From contig NC_134710.1 in assembly GCF_043290135.1 (NCBI RefSeq), positions 316,012,116-316,076,115 on the forward strand: a stretch of DNA of 64,000 nucleotides, in the 5' to 3' direction. The notes under the pieces were generated by a model. That model was not told the origin of the DNA and ran no database searches. It saw nothing but the letters and a program-made list of their open reading frames with translations. Position numbers and translations under genes: made by a program. The stretch is from Rhipicephalus microplus (lineage: Eukaryota; Arthropoda; Arachnida; Ixodida; Ixodidae). Positions 31,831 through 43,479 of this stretch are shown piece after piece (the stretch's first letter is position 1; each line of letters starts with the position of its first letter).

Positions 31831-32049
31831 AACCCCTTTGACTGCGCGCAACAAACCAGACAAACCCCCAATATTTTTTCGCCCAGATGGATATATCCCG
31901 AGCCCAACAGGAGGATAAAGATTAGGGATCCATTATTGCATCTGTTACTTACAAGGGAAATCACAGTACTTTTGTGATGTGCAATGCCGCATTGTACCGG
32001 CGTCACTGGTGAGCGGACCGATCCGAAGAACTTTACCTCCTGGTGATCC

Positions 32050-33169
32050 CGAAATCCCACAGGTCAGAAATATTACGAGCCATTCACGACTCCCCGGAAG
32101 GCGCACACACCAACCAACGAGCCACACTCCGGAAACTACAAGAACGTTTTTGGTGGCCGAAGATGCAAAGCAGCGTCCGTTCGTATGTCGCCAGTTGAAA
32201 AAGTTGCCAGCAATTTAAGCGACTGCCTGGGTGTCAACCTGGATTACTAACACCAATCCAGATACCCTAAACAATTTTCCACACGATTGGCATTGATTAC
32301 ATGAGACCTCTACCTACCACCACAGCGGGAAATCGTTACGTCATTGTACCAGTAGACTACCTGTCAAAATACGTGGAAGTGGAGGCCGTGCATCTCTTCC
32401 ATCCACTTACCTAATCGACTTCCTCAAGCACCGATTGGAATGGAGACATGGCTTACCAAAAAAGTTAATATCTGATCGGGCTACAACGTTTCGTAGCGGG
32501 GAACTGAAAAAGTACCTTTGCACGGCAGGCGTGCAGCACCACTTCGCATCCGCGTTTCATCCTCAAGCAAACGGCCTTACTGAGAGAACCAACCAGAGCA
32601 TCCAGGCACGACTCGCTCCATATACGAAGGCAGGGACAAGAGGAGAGGCCGACTGGGACGTCCACCTTCCGTCAGCCGCTTTTGCGATTAACATGGCACT
32701 GCAGACGTCTACCAGGGAAACGCCCTACGAAATTGTTTATGGGAAACTACCACAGCTGAAAGCGGTACTCAGTCTGGCCGCTCCCATTATAATTCCACGT
32801 GCCAACGATCGCAAAGCGGCCTGTCAGAAAATCCGTACTGAGGCGATCAAGAAAGCCACCCACGCACAAGAAAATCAAAAGCGCCACTATGACAGACGCC
32901 GTAGACCCACTCCTGCTTACAACATCGGTGACGAGGTCTGGGTGCAAAGGGGCACCAGCGGGCCTGGCAAGAAGCTACTCCCTAAGTTCGACGGGTCATT
33001 CATAATTACTCAGCGTGTAGGAGAAAATATCTGGCGTGTGAACACCTCAGATGCGAACTTCATTCTGGATAAACGCGAAAGAAACAACTTTGCCGTGCAT
33101 GTGTCGCGCTTGAAAAAAGCAGTCGGACCGCTGCAGGTGCAATCAACTGTAATTTCTTTTTTTTTCGTT
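32050..33169 (+). pseudogene. Gypsy C integrase
   Basis: The zinc-binding region (LRAIHDSPEGAHTNQ) and first catalytic Asp region (VIVPVDYLSKYVE) lie in interrupted frames before 32435. From 32435 one frame covers LISDRATTF (second Asp), HPQANGLTERTNQ (catalytic Glu), FAINMALQTSTRETPYEIVYG, and a C-terminal GDEVWVQ...LPKFDGSF segment. It runs into the right LTR. Stops near 32263 and 32415 break it. Confidence 0.85.
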
Positions 33170-33306
33170 GTCAAGTCCGCAGTGTGGCCGAATGTAACGA
33201 AGAGCGGCGTGGCAGCTGTGGGCCATGGGCTAGAAAGCGAGGAAGAGGAGGCACAATAGAACAGCTTGCCCGACGACGAACGGGTGTTGTGTCTGTCTCG
33301 CTTACT

Positions 33307-33443
<137 letters not shown>

Positions 33444-33728
33444 ATGGCGTTTATTAGCAGGCACACAGCGAGTATACACAATGGCGACAGTAACGGCCAA
33501 GCACGGACTCTCAGCACGAGCGGCGTCCCTTTTTGGGTAGACCCACTAGAGAACACTTGAGAGTTTGACTCACTTCAGTGTTCGGCGGCTTCTCTACAAT
33601 TACCCCGGGGTCGAAGAGGGAGCCGCCTGGCGACCTAATAGCTTGTCACTACGAGCGGGTCATAGTAAGCCTTCAGGCGCTCCACGTTGACTATGCCGCG
33701 CCCGCGACGGCGCATGTCCGAAGATTGT

Positions 33729-35168
33729 TCAATTGGCTCGACAAGATGCTGGATATGTGCGCTCGATCACACGGTAGGGACCTTCATATTTCAGGAGTAG
33801 TTTGGAAGAAAGGCCAGCTACAGAGGTCGGGATTGAGAGCCATACAAGGGAACCAGGAAGGAACGTGGGTTCAGAAGTGGCGGAGCCATCACTAATACTC
33901 TTCTGCTGCTCTTGCTCATGCGTCGTAAATGTCTTGGCCAGCTCGCGACACTCTTCAGCAAGCCTGGCTGTCTCGGAAATAGGTGCACACTCAGATGGAT
34001 CCGGCGTGTACGGGAGTATCATGTCGATGGTGTGCGACGGGTGCCTTCCGTACAGCAAGAAGAAAGGTGAAAAACTGGTCGTGCCCTGAGTGGCGGTGTT
34101 GTAGGCGTAGGTGACGAAGGGCAGTATAGTATCCCAATTCGTATGGTTGGCGGCGACGTACATCGAAAGCATGTCGCCGAGGGTGTGGTTAAAGCGTTCG
34201 GTCAGACCATTCGTCTGCAGGTGGTAAGCAGTTGTTTTGCGGTGGACAGAATGGCACTCCGTGAGAATGGCTTCGACGACTTCTGACAAGAAGACACGGC
34301 CTCGATCGCTGAGAAGCTCCTGAGGTGGACCGTGGCGCAGTATAAATAGATGCAGTAGGAAGGACGCAACATCACGCGCAGTAGCCGCAGGGATAGCGGC
34401 GGTTTCGGCGTATCGCGTTAAATGATCTACGGCGACGATGGCCCAGCGGTTACCAACCGACGTCAGAGGAAGTGGTTCATACAAATCGATACCTATGCGC
34501 CCAAACGGAAGCTCAGGGCAAGGTAACGGTTGCAGACTGGCTGGCGGCATGTGTGCTGGCCGTTTGCGACGTTGGCAAGGGAGGCAGGAGCGAACTAACT
34601 GCTGCACGTAGCGGTACATTCCGCGCCAAAAATAGCGTTGCCGAATGCGACGGTAGGTTTTGAATACCCCAGAGTGTGCGCATTGCGGATCAGAATGGAA
34701 GGATTCACAGATATCTGACCGCAGACTGCGGGGTATCACGAGTAACCACTGCCGGCCATCGGCGTCGTAATTGCGTCGGTGTAGAAGGCCGTGACGGATG
34801 GCGAAATGGCGAGCTTGACGACGCAAGGCACGCGTGGATGGCGTTGCGGATGGATCAGAGAGCAAGTCGATGAGTGGGCCAATCGAATTATCCTTTCGCT
34901 GTTCGGTAGCGATGATGTCAACATCAATGGCAGAAATAGCAGCCGAGGATACTGAGCAGAGCACATCACCTTCAGGCAGAGGGAAGCGCGAGAGGGGGTC
35001 GGCGTCAGCATGCTGGCGTCCGTTGCGGTACAGCACGCGGATGTCGTAGTCTTGTAAGCGAAGAGCCCAACGGGTGAGACGGCCTGAGGGATTCTTCAAT
35101 GATGAAAGCCAGCATAGTGCATGATGGTCGGTGACGACATCGAATGGGCGACCATACAAATAAGGTCA
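33729..35168 (-). pseudogene. Gypsy D RNase H end and integrase
   Basis: One frame of 476 codons starts [17 protein letters not shown] (RNase H) and carries the integrase zinc region (HSGVFKTYRRIRQRYFW, CLPCQRRKR), VAVDHLTRYAE (first Asp), LLSDRGRVF (second Asp) and LQTNGLTERFN (Glu), then FAYN-type and GSLVWLSIPT C-terminal segments. Only an in-frame TGA at 35166-35168 (expected FRPYLYGR) separates it from the RT frame. The end near 33729 reads ASCRAN and stops early in the C-terminal region. Confidence 0.9.
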
Positions 35169-36695
35169 AAACTTTGTAAGGGCCCACACGATCGCCAGGC
35201 ACTCTTTCTCCGTGACGGTGTAGTTTGTCTCGGCTCTTGTGAGCGTACGGCTTGCATATGCTACGACATATTCAGGGAATCCGGGTTTGCGCTGCGCCAG
35301 GACAGCACCGAGGCCTACACCACTGGCGTCTGTGTGCACCTCCGTCGGGGCCGTAGGGTCGTAGTGGCGTAGAATGGGAGGAGACGTCAGCAAATGGCGG
35401 AGCTTCGCGAACGCGTCGTCGCACCCAGACGACCACGAATTGAGGGGCCCGTTACTTCCAAGGAGCTTCGCCAGCGGTGATATAATCGTAGCAAAGTTTC
35501 GTATGAAGCGTCGGAAGTATGAGCACAGGCCCACGAAACTACGCAGTTCTTTGATGGACGCAGGTTTGGGGAATTCAGCCACGGCCCGAAGCTTGGCTGG
35601 GTCAGGAAGAATGCCATCCTTAGGCACGACGTACCCTAGGATGGTGAGTTGCCGTGCTGCAAAGCGGCACTTCTTCAGATTTAGTTGCAAGCCGGCATTG
35701 CTCACACGTGCGAAAACTTCTTTCAGACGTTGGAGATGCGTGGAGAAATCTGGGGCGAACACAACAATGTCATCGAGGTAACACAAGCACGTGTGCCATT
35801 TCAAGTTGCACAGAACGGTGTCCATCATGCGCTCAAAGGTCGCAGGTGCATTACATAGACCAAACGGCATGACGTTGAATTCCTACGAGCCATCGGGTGT
35901 GATGAACGCAGTCTTCGGTCGAGCGTCATCAGCCATGGGTACTTGCCAGTACCCCGAGCGCAGATCGAGAGAAGAAAAAAATTCGGCTCCGTGCAGGCTG
36001 TCAATTGCGTCATCGATGCGCGGCAGTGGGTAAACATCCTTGCGAGTGATCTTATTGAGCCGTCTGTAGTCCACACAGAACCGCACAGGACCATCTTTCT
36101 TCGCAACAAAAACAACAGGAGACGCCCATGGACTGTCCGAAGGCCGAATAACGTCGCGTCTGAGCATATCATCAACCTGCTCGTTAATTTGCCGACGTTC
36201 AGCAGGCGACACGCGGTAGAGACGTTGCCGTAATGGTGGATGGGCACTAGTGTCGATACGATGTGTAACAGCGGACGCGCGACCGAGAGAACTTCGCCCG
36301 ACATCTAAAGAAGAATGATATTCTCGCAGCAGGTCCAGAAGCTGGGAACGCTGTACCGACGTAAGATTGTCATCAATGTAAGTGCCAAATACATCAGGAG
36401 ATGATGAATCATAAGTGGAAACAGCGCTGACGGTACACGAACAGGGACAACGCGAGTCATCAGGTACGTCCAGGACTTGTGCGTTATCCACTGGTTCCAC
36501 TCTGCCGAGACATTCCCCTCGAACCAAGGTAACAGTGTACGGGGATGGGTTGGTCACAAAATTAGTGGCGTTGCTCTGGGTGATTTGCACGGTCGCGAAA
36601 GGTACTAGCAACCCTTTCCTTCGGCAAGCACGGTTGGATGGCGAAACGAGTGCAATTGTGTCGGGGAGTCCAGCGCAGTAGACAGATACATCCAT
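35169..36695 (-). pseudogene. Gypsy D reverse transcriptase
   Basis: The frame is shared with the integrase. N-terminal part (to 35883): [42 protein letters not shown]. Then an in-frame TAG near 35883 (expected Tyr of DGLYEFN), then [12 protein letters not shown] and the catalytic [13 protein letters not shown]-type and [12 protein letters not shown] segments, and RNase [17 protein letters not shown]. Apart from the two single-base stops the frame is clean, so inactivation looks recent. Confidence 0.9.
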
Positions 36696-37096
36696 TGCCG
36701 AGCTTGGAGCACTATGGTATCGTCTTTCACGAGAATCTTACTCAGTTTCGAGGGACTGTCTTCCAGCGTCAAATGCGAGAAGGGTGAGAGTTCAATTTCG
36801 GCAGCGGCACAATGGATGACGGCGTCGTTGCGGGAGAGAAAATCCCACCCCAGGATGACGTCATGAGAGCATGCAGGAATGATGATGAATTGGCCAACAT
36901 ACAGAACGTCCTGAACGACAACGCGAGCGGTGCACTCTGCTGAAGGGTGGATACGATGTGAACCGGCAGTACGAAGGGACAACCCAGAAATTGGCGTCGT
37001 CACTTTTCGAAGCAAGCGGCAAAAGTTTTCGTCCATAACGGATACTGCAGCTCCAGTGTCAATAAGAGCAGATGCATGAACACCGTCCACAAGCAC
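36605..37096 (-). pseudogene. Gypsy D protease
   Basis: It carries ASALIDTGAAVSVMDENF, the aspartic protease signature, and HDVILGWDFLSRND. A frameshift between about 36690 and 36605 separates it from the RT frame ([11 protein letters not shown]...). The protease cleaves the Gag-Pol polyprotein. Confidence 0.85.
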
Positions 37097-37176
37097 GTCT
37101 ATGACATTACATGGGCAGCTTTGAGGGCTTTCACATCACAGTAGCATCGCAGTCCTTGGCTCGGGGACTGCGACGA

Positions 37177-37541
37177 CTAGTTTTCCCGCTCATGAGTAGC
37201 CGAACTTGGCCTCATGGGGGACAGGGAACGACGTCGTGGAGACGGCGACCTTCGAGGAGATGGACCTGGGCGAGACGGCGGTGGCATAGACGGTGGTTCG
37301 TCGTGATAGGGACGGCTGAGGTGGCCAGCAATAGGCGAAGAAATTGGAGCCGGCTGTACACAATGGCAATAACGAGCTACGTGACCGGCGTAACCACAAG
37401 CAAAGCAGATGGGCCGGTTGTCGGGTGTGCGCCATCGGTTCGCTGGGGTAGGTCTTGTCCATGACGCAAGAGCCGATGGACGGAACGGTGGCTGAAAAGG
37501 CTGCAGGGGGTGCTGGAGCTGAGTCTGAGAGGTCACGTCAG
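37177..37541 (-). pseudogene. Gypsy D gag nucleocapsid part
   Basis: The frame contains one CCHC knuckle (CFACGYAGHVARYC) and a Ser/Pro/Arg-rich tail. It continues the gag frame above after a one-base shift near 37540. Confidence 0.85.
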
Positions 37542-38476
37542 CATACGTAGCCGAAAGCCGCTGGAAAGGATGGAGGTCGTGCGGCAGCTTCGGCGTAAGT
37601 CAGTGGGGCGGGCGGTTGAACGACTGGAGGCGGCCTGGCGACCACTTGGGCGTAACTTGGGGGCGCAGGGGCCGTAAGCTGTTGTGGTTGGTATGCAGGC
37701 ATGACCTCTGCTATATCCTGCTCAATTTCTCGGCGGATGGGTGGAAGAATGGTAGTGGCTGATTGCTGAGCAGCCGGTGGGTGGGCAAAGGGCAGGAGAG
37801 AGAACTGCCGCGCGATTTCCTCACGTATGAAGGACTTGAGGTCTGCCAGCAGTGCCACCTGATCACAGCTCGCCTCCAAGCCTGCAAGCCCTGCATCTCG
37901 TGGTGTGGAGTGACGGGTCATCGAACGCTGCCGGCGGAGCTCCTCGTAGCTCTGGCACAGCGTGATGACCTCAGCTACTGTGCCTGGGTTTTTGGCAAGC
38001 AGCATCGTGAAGGCATCGTCGTCAATGCCCTTCATGACGTTCCGGATCTTGTCTGATTCGGACATGCTGTCGTTGGATTTCTTGCACAGGTCCAGGACAT
38101 CTTCTATGTAACTGGTGAATGATTCACCGGCCTGCTGAGCACGTTCGCGTAAGCGCTGCTCCGCTTGCAGCTTACGAACGGCAGGGCGGCCAAAAACGTT
38201 GGTAATAGCGGTCTTGAAACTGGACCAGGTTGCGAAATTGGACGCGTGGTTGTTGTACCACAAGCTTGCAACGCCCGCAAGGTAGAACACTAAGTTTGTC
38301 AACTTGCCGTCCTCGTCCCATTTGTTGGGGACACTCACGCGCTCGTAAATAGCGAACCACTCCTCCACGTCAGTGCCATCGGCGCCCGTGAAGATGGGTG
38401 GATCTCGGATCCTGGGGACACCGGGACAAGGGGGTGGCATGGGAGGAGGCGTTTGCTGAGAGGCGTCGTGGGACAT
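37538..38476 (-). pseudogene. Gypsy D gag capsid part
   Basis: The ATG at 38476 (MSHDASQQTPPPMPPP) is the best start; the upstream extension reads through the LTR. The capsid-like region includes FTGADGTDVEEWFAIYERV, LAGVASLWYNN and FTSYIEDVLDLC. The frame ends by a one-base shift near 37540, just before the zinc knuckle, so only the nucleocapsid is lost. Confidence 0.85.
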
Positions 38477-38704
38477 GGTAGATTGCAGGGTACGTGAACG
38501 CAGTTCCCAGGGCATCAAAGGGGATCGTAGCACTCTCCACCAATTTGTTATGGCGTTTATTAGCAGGCACACAGCGAGTATACACAATGGCGACAGTAAC
38601 GGCCGAGCACGGACGCTCAGCGCGAGCGGCGTCCTTTTTTGGGTAGACCCACTAGAGAACACTTGAGAGTTTGACCCACTTCAGTGTTCGGCGGCTTCTC
38701 TACA

Positions 38705-38765
<61 letters not shown>
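38705..38765. repeat. (TA)n microsatellite right of Gypsy D
   Basis: TA repeats start directly after the LTR and run into the palindrome at 38766. They are probably the other half of the TA array at 33310-33439. Confidence 0.95.
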
Positions 38766-38770
<5 letters not shown>

Positions 38771-38922
38771 GTATAGGAAAGAAGACGCACGTACGAAGTT
38801 ATTTTATTGACGTTTCGGCCGTGGGTCCGGCCTTCATCAGAATGATTCTGATGAAGGCCGGACCCACGGCCGAAACGTCAATAAAATAACTTCGTACGTG
38901 CGTCTTCTTTCCTATACGAATA
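38766..38922. repeat. perfect palindrome, 78-bp arms
   Basis: Arms 38766-38843 and 38845-38922 are exact reverse complements around a single G. TA repeats lie on both sides (38705-38765 and 38957-39033). Each arm contains CTTCATCAG, the GGCC...GGCC inverted pair and ACGTTTC. Confidence 0.97.
38848..38879 (+). ncRNA. hammerhead-ribozyme-like core (the mirrored copy lies on the minus strand)
   Basis: CTGATGA (38848-38854), a 4-bp GGCC/GGCC stem with an 8-base loop (38856-38871), GAAA (38872-38875) and GTC (38877-38879) follow the order of the hammerhead catalytic core, with a stem III of only two pairs (AC/GT). The mirrored copy occupies 38809-38840 on the minus strand. Penelope-like elements are known to carry minimal hammerheads in their terminal repeats. 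Departures from the consensus are one extra A after CTGATGA and a stem I of only about three pairs in this arrangement. Self-cleavage is untested, and a degenerate relic is quite possible. Confidence 0.5.
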
Positions 38923-38955
38923 ATATTTCCCGGACCCAGCATCACTATTGTTTTT

Positions 38956-38956
<1 letters not shown>

Positions 38957-39033
<77 letters not shown>
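38957..39033. repeat. (TA)n microsatellite
   Basis: A TA run lies right of the palindrome, ending at AGTCCCCGAAGGG. Confidence 0.97.
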
Positions 39034-39036
<3 letters not shown>

Positions 39037-39204
39037 CCCGAAGGGAACCCTTATGGGATGCGAAGAGGTGCGCACGTCGTTGACCCGGTTGAAACGGGCG
39101 TCAACGCCGGTGCTGCAAGAACGGTTTGAAGCGAAACTCGGTGCAGCGTTTACTCGAGTAAACGTTTGTTTGAAACGCAAAGACACGGGGGAGGCGGAAC
39201 TCGT

Positions 39205-39400
39205 TGAAGATGCTTGTGCTCGGTTTTTTTGGCTCGCGTCTCGTCGGTGTTATCAACGCGCCTTATGTATTTTCGAACGCGTTCGGTGTTCTTGACTCGC
39301 ACTTCATTAGTGTCACTGGTCTTCGACTGCGGACACTTGCGTTCGGCTTTCCTGGCTAGAGCCTCGTCGGTGTTGACGTCACCATTCGCGAATGCGATCG
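39205..39400 (-). repeat. imperfect tandem repeat, about three units of 60-75 bp
   Basis: On the minus strand the open frame 39150-39452 shows repeated blocks of the form DTDEARAxKTERK (VNTDEALARKAERK, SDTNEVRVKNTERV, DNTDETRAKKTEHK). The units are highly charged and coiled-coil-like. They may be a relic of a repetitive coding family. No complete protein is present. Confidence 0.5.
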
Positions 39401-41140
39401 GCTTCGCTAACCCTTGCAACGCCGGCGACAGCCAGAAAAAGTACGCGCACACAAGCGAGAAGCATGCCGTGACGGCGCGCTATTGCATGGCAAGCAGCGG
39501 TGCGCTGTACATATTGTCGGCGCCGCGAGATTCTCGAGGCGCGCACAGTGTGCGCACCCGCCAGCTTGCGGCTTTTTCTCACCGACAGATGGAGAGAAGT
39601 GATGCGGGTGAAATTATGGAGTGGGCTTGAGCGGTGCGAACGGTGGAGAGGGTGAAGCGAGAGAGAGCTGACACGCGGCGGGAGCGCGGCAGGTGAGGGA
39701 GAGACTTCACCACATCCTGCCACTAGGGCGTTAGCCACATGGCACTGCTCCAACACCTGCGGCGAGTGGAGTGGTGTGGACGGAGGGACAGTGTTACTCA
39801 GGCTAGTCACAGAGCTGCTTTGTATCTAAAACAGAAAGGACAAAAACGAATCGGACGTTACTTCATCACTGCAAGTTCAAACATCTCGGTACAGGAGCCA
39901 AAGTAACGTTCTGCCTGCCGTCACTGCCATGAGGATTGTACGCACGTCTAATTTATGGGTGAAATTCCGGTGTGTGCGTGAACTAGTCTTACAATTCAAA
40001 GAGGCGTATACGCAAAGCTAGCGTCTTTCAACTTCAACATTTCACTTGGCTCCAACTGACACCAATGGTTTCCCTTCGATCATCTACTTCGTGCACCATT
40101 GATATGTGACACATGCAACGCCATCGAGGCGCTCCGCAGCACGCTACCGCTGAAGAAAGAGAGAGAGAGAAAGAGAGGTAAAGGAAAAACAGGGAGGTTA
40201 ACCAAAAAAGGTCCGGTTTGCTACTCTTTGCTTGGAGAAGGGATAAGGGGGGGCGGTGAAGATTGAAACTGAAGAATAATGGTTTGTGGCAGTAGAAGAG
40301 AAAAATTACACCATATTCACAGGTTGAATAATGAAAAGTTCGTGGCGAAGCTCGTGAAGCAAGCATGATTACAGCGTGAAGTCTTCAGTGGTTTCGCCTA
40401 GCAGTTCTCAAAGCGATAGTGTGTGGGAAATTTTATTCATATTTCAACAACTGGTTGTCTTTTCACCTTCATGATTACCGTCTTATGGTCGGCGACTGGA
40501 TCGATAAGAGTTCTTTTAGGGGCGTAGCTTTAAAATTTACAAAGACAACGTTTATGCACGGTTTCCTTTCCATGGTGTGGTTCGGCCGATGAGCATGTGC
40601 CACAGCCGGCCTTCGCACCCGGCGCTACTCGTCGTCCATGGTCCACAAAGAAACACGACCCGGCAAGCACATTTGTACGGTGACATTCCGGGTCATAAAA
40701 TCTCGCCAACCGGCGCAATCGCGCGCAGCCCACGCAAGAGCCGATTGGAGAGCAGCTGCACCGCTTACGCCATCTATTGACCTTCACCAAACCACGATAG
40801 TGTACGCATGTCTATGGACCAGAGCCGTCTCAGAGGCGAGATAAAAAAGGAAGACGATGACAGAGAATGCGTTCAGTGTGCTAGAGTATATCGCCACCCA
40901 ACTGCAGTTTGCATGGATCTCTATGAGACAGCGCGTTCTATTGTACGTTAAGGAGATACTACGTGACACGCTGTATGGATCGACGATCGACAACCGACCA
41001 GGTCTCGCTATAAAGATATCAGCCCCTAAGAACTGTGAAGACATGCGCTGAGAGTGCAACAAATTTTTTTTAATTATATGGACACATTCGGTTGGATTTC
41101 ATCGCCTGCGTCGGTGACCACCGTCATTAACCGTATGTGT
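39401..41140. other. no gene recognised; short (GA)n run near 40157
   Basis: The stretch GAAGAAAGAGAGAGAGAGA followed by AGGGAGGTTAACC (about 40152-40203) looks like an interspersed tick repeat. A minus-strand frame at 40530-40790 is Cys-rich but has no signal peptide or known spacing. I do not call it a gene. Confidence 0.4.
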
Positions 41141-41149
41141 ATACGTCCC

Positions 41150-41275
41150 TAATTATATATAAACGCCACGAAAAATAATTGAAAAGAACACTCCGGCGTG
41201 CGGAATTGAACATGTGACCTTTTGCTTGTGAGCGTGTGGCATTAGCTACGGAGCCATGAAGGAGTGCCTCCGTCA
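41150..41275 (-). mobile_element. second tRNA-derived SINE family, copy 1
   Basis: On the minus strand CGTAGCTAATGCCACACGCTC resembles an A box region and GGTCACATGTTCAATTCC (complement of 41202-41219) a B box. A similar sequence occupies the same place in the paralogous block at 54.7 kb. Confidence 0.6.
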
Positions 41276-41658
41276 ACCTTGAAACGGCAAGCTACTTATA
41301 TCTATCACATACCGCTGGTGATTCCAATCTCGGAGAAAATATTGTGTTTTCGACATCACCAGAGAGATGGCGCAATGAGCGCGCGTCGCCAGATTGTCAT
41401 GACACGGCGACGCGCGCTCCTATGGAACCGAAGCTCAAGTTTGCGGAGCGATGACCCGCGCCGGGCCCTGGCGGTGAGCTCCGGAACACTTGGGGAGAGA
41501 CGCGGGGGAGGTTGCAGGTGAGTGGATGTGTTTAGCCGAAACTGGAGCACGTGTGGCACGTGCACAACGCGTTCTGAAGTTGGTGCGGCGAACTTGGGCG
41601 CCATGCAGTCAGCTTGGCGCGCTAAAACGAGATGCTCGCTTTAAAACAGGGCACTGTG

Positions 41659-42639
41659 GAATTACAATAGGTATGATGTTGTGAGAGGAATATGGAAAGG
41701 GGTCATGGTTCCTGGCCTGACGTTCAACAATGCGGTCTTGGGCATAAGATCAGAAGTTCAAGCAAGATTAGAAATTAAGCAACGTGGAATAGGTAGGCTT
41801 GCCTTAGGAGCTCAAGGGAATACACCAAATCAGGGAGTACAAGGTGATATGGGATGGACATCATTTGAGGGCAGGGAAGCTGGCAGCAAGATAAAATTTG
41901 AGAAGCGATTGAGAGAAATGGGGGAGGAGCGTTGGGCTAGGAACGTACTTATCTACTTGTACATGAAGAATGTCGATACAAAATGGCGGAAGCGAACCAG
42001 AAAATTGACTGGTAAATACTTGGAAAACGGCAGGGGGCCAAACCAAAAAGAATTATCGGTTAGGAAGAAGGTGAAGGAAGCAGAAACTGATATGTGGAGA
42101 ATCGGCATGATTAAGAAGTCCGAACTAGAGATCTATTGAACTTTGAGGCAGGAAATTGCCAAGAAAAGGATCTATGATAATACTCGGGGTAGTTCTCTAC
42201 TGTGCGAGGCCAGGACGGGAGTATTGCGAACCAAGACATATCAGGCCAAATACGAAAGGGTAGACACGGTGTGCAGTGCGTGTGGAGAGGAAGAAGAAAC
42301 TGCCGAACATTTCATAATGTTCTGTAAAGGGCTTAGCCCGACAGTTCAGGATGATGACGCAGAGTTTTTCAAAGCACGGTGGTTTAGGGACAGTGAGGAC
42401 AAAATAGACTTTAAGCGGGTAGAATTAACTAGAAGGAGGTTATCTGATTGGTGGCTAAAGTCAAGGCACGAGTGAAAATTAAACCCTTCACTGCAAAGTA
42501 CCAATCCTCAACCTCACTATTTAAGAGAAAAAAATAATAAGTCTAGTATTTGGTTCATTAAGTATTACGGCTTGGTGGCGCTAGCCACGGCCCGATCTAA
42601 TGGGTACAGCCATATCCATCCATCCAACCATCCATCCAT
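41659..42639 (+). mobile_element. 5'-truncated LINE with C-terminal zinc motif
   Basis: One frame from 41681 to 42475, broken only by a TGA at 42137-42139, codes the C-terminus of a LINE ORF2: LEIKQRGIGRLALG and the Cys/His cluster CSACGEEEETAEHFIMFC. The tail is (CATC)n (42610-42639). CACTGTG on both sides (41652-41658 and 42640-42646) is a likely short target duplication. Reverse transcriptase and endonuclease are absent through 5' truncation. Confidence 0.85.
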
Positions 42640-42697
42640 CACTGTGCGAAGTTGCCTTTCTGCGATGGAAGAAGCGGCCCCACGGTAGCGTCGCTGA

Positions 42698-42858
42698 GGT
42701 CCGAACTATTGTGTTGTGGACTGCCACAACAAGGCAGGCAACACCAAGGGACGCTCTCCACGTGTAAAACTGTATTTGTTTCCCAGCAAGTTACAGCTGG
42801 CGAACACAGCCGCGTTCGTGAAAGATAGAGCAAGCATCACACGAAAGCCGAAAAAAAG
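42698..42858 (+). pseudogene. THAP-like exon 1
   Basis: The frame reads PNYCVVDCHNKAGNTKG then VKLYLFPSK, matching the start of a THAP finger (Cys-x3-Cys, then the FP turn). The expected initiator codon before Pro is GGT, so the start has been lost. A consensus donor AG/GTGAGT is at 42859. It lies in a region free of other transposase motifs, so it could be a P-type element relic or a domesticated THAP gene relic. Confidence 0.6.
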
Positions 42859-43381
42859 GTGAGTACTTCAACATAACTCGCTGTGATTACACTTAGTTCG
42901 CTGCTTCGCAGCGACGTCAGCGGGTCATGTGCGGCACCGAGGACATGACTATAAAACTTCTCAGACATTTTATTGCCATGACCCTATAACTTTAGTTTTT
43001 ATTTATTTTTGTACACGCTGCAAACGTTTGCACATGGCAGTAAACGGATGCTACTGCTAGATACCACATCAAAAGAACAATTATGTGCTTTCCATGAACG
43101 TCAACGCAGCACATCGATAGAGTACATGGCTTCATGTCCGCAGAGTGAGGCTTACCTCGAGGCATACGTCATACATAGTTTTATCACGGAGGACCCAAAA
43201 ATGCATTTTGCAGTGACTCGGGCATCCTCGTCTCCCGTCGTCTACTGCACATCATAACCTTTACTAACGAGCTTTACTACTTCGATTTGCTTCGATTTGC
43301 TTCTAGGAAGTGCTTGTCCAGCTGAGAGATCTTTGTGAAGCCGCACTGCCGGCGGTACATTGTGAGGTGACTCAAACGCAG

Positions 43382-43479
43382 CGCGCACTTTCTGCACGAG
43401 TACGTAAGCGAGCGGCAGCGCATTGGAGCGAAGGAAAAACGCACCATCTACTTCCCCGATATCTACTTTTCTACCAAAG
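43382..43479 (+). pseudogene. possible THAP-like exon 2
   Basis: After an ACGCAG acceptor the sequence, in the phase left by the 42858 donor, codes SAHFLHEYVSERQ, the SAHF of the THAP Cys-x2-His region. The Cys just before SAHF is not supplied by either exon in this reading, so the zinc site would be broken. A GGTAAA donor follows at 43480. Confidence 0.4.

Noticed and set aside
40530..40790. A small Cys-rich secreted protein (86 aa, minus), as in tick saliva
   Set aside because: No signal peptide, Cys spacing unlike families I know, and no splice or promoter evidence.
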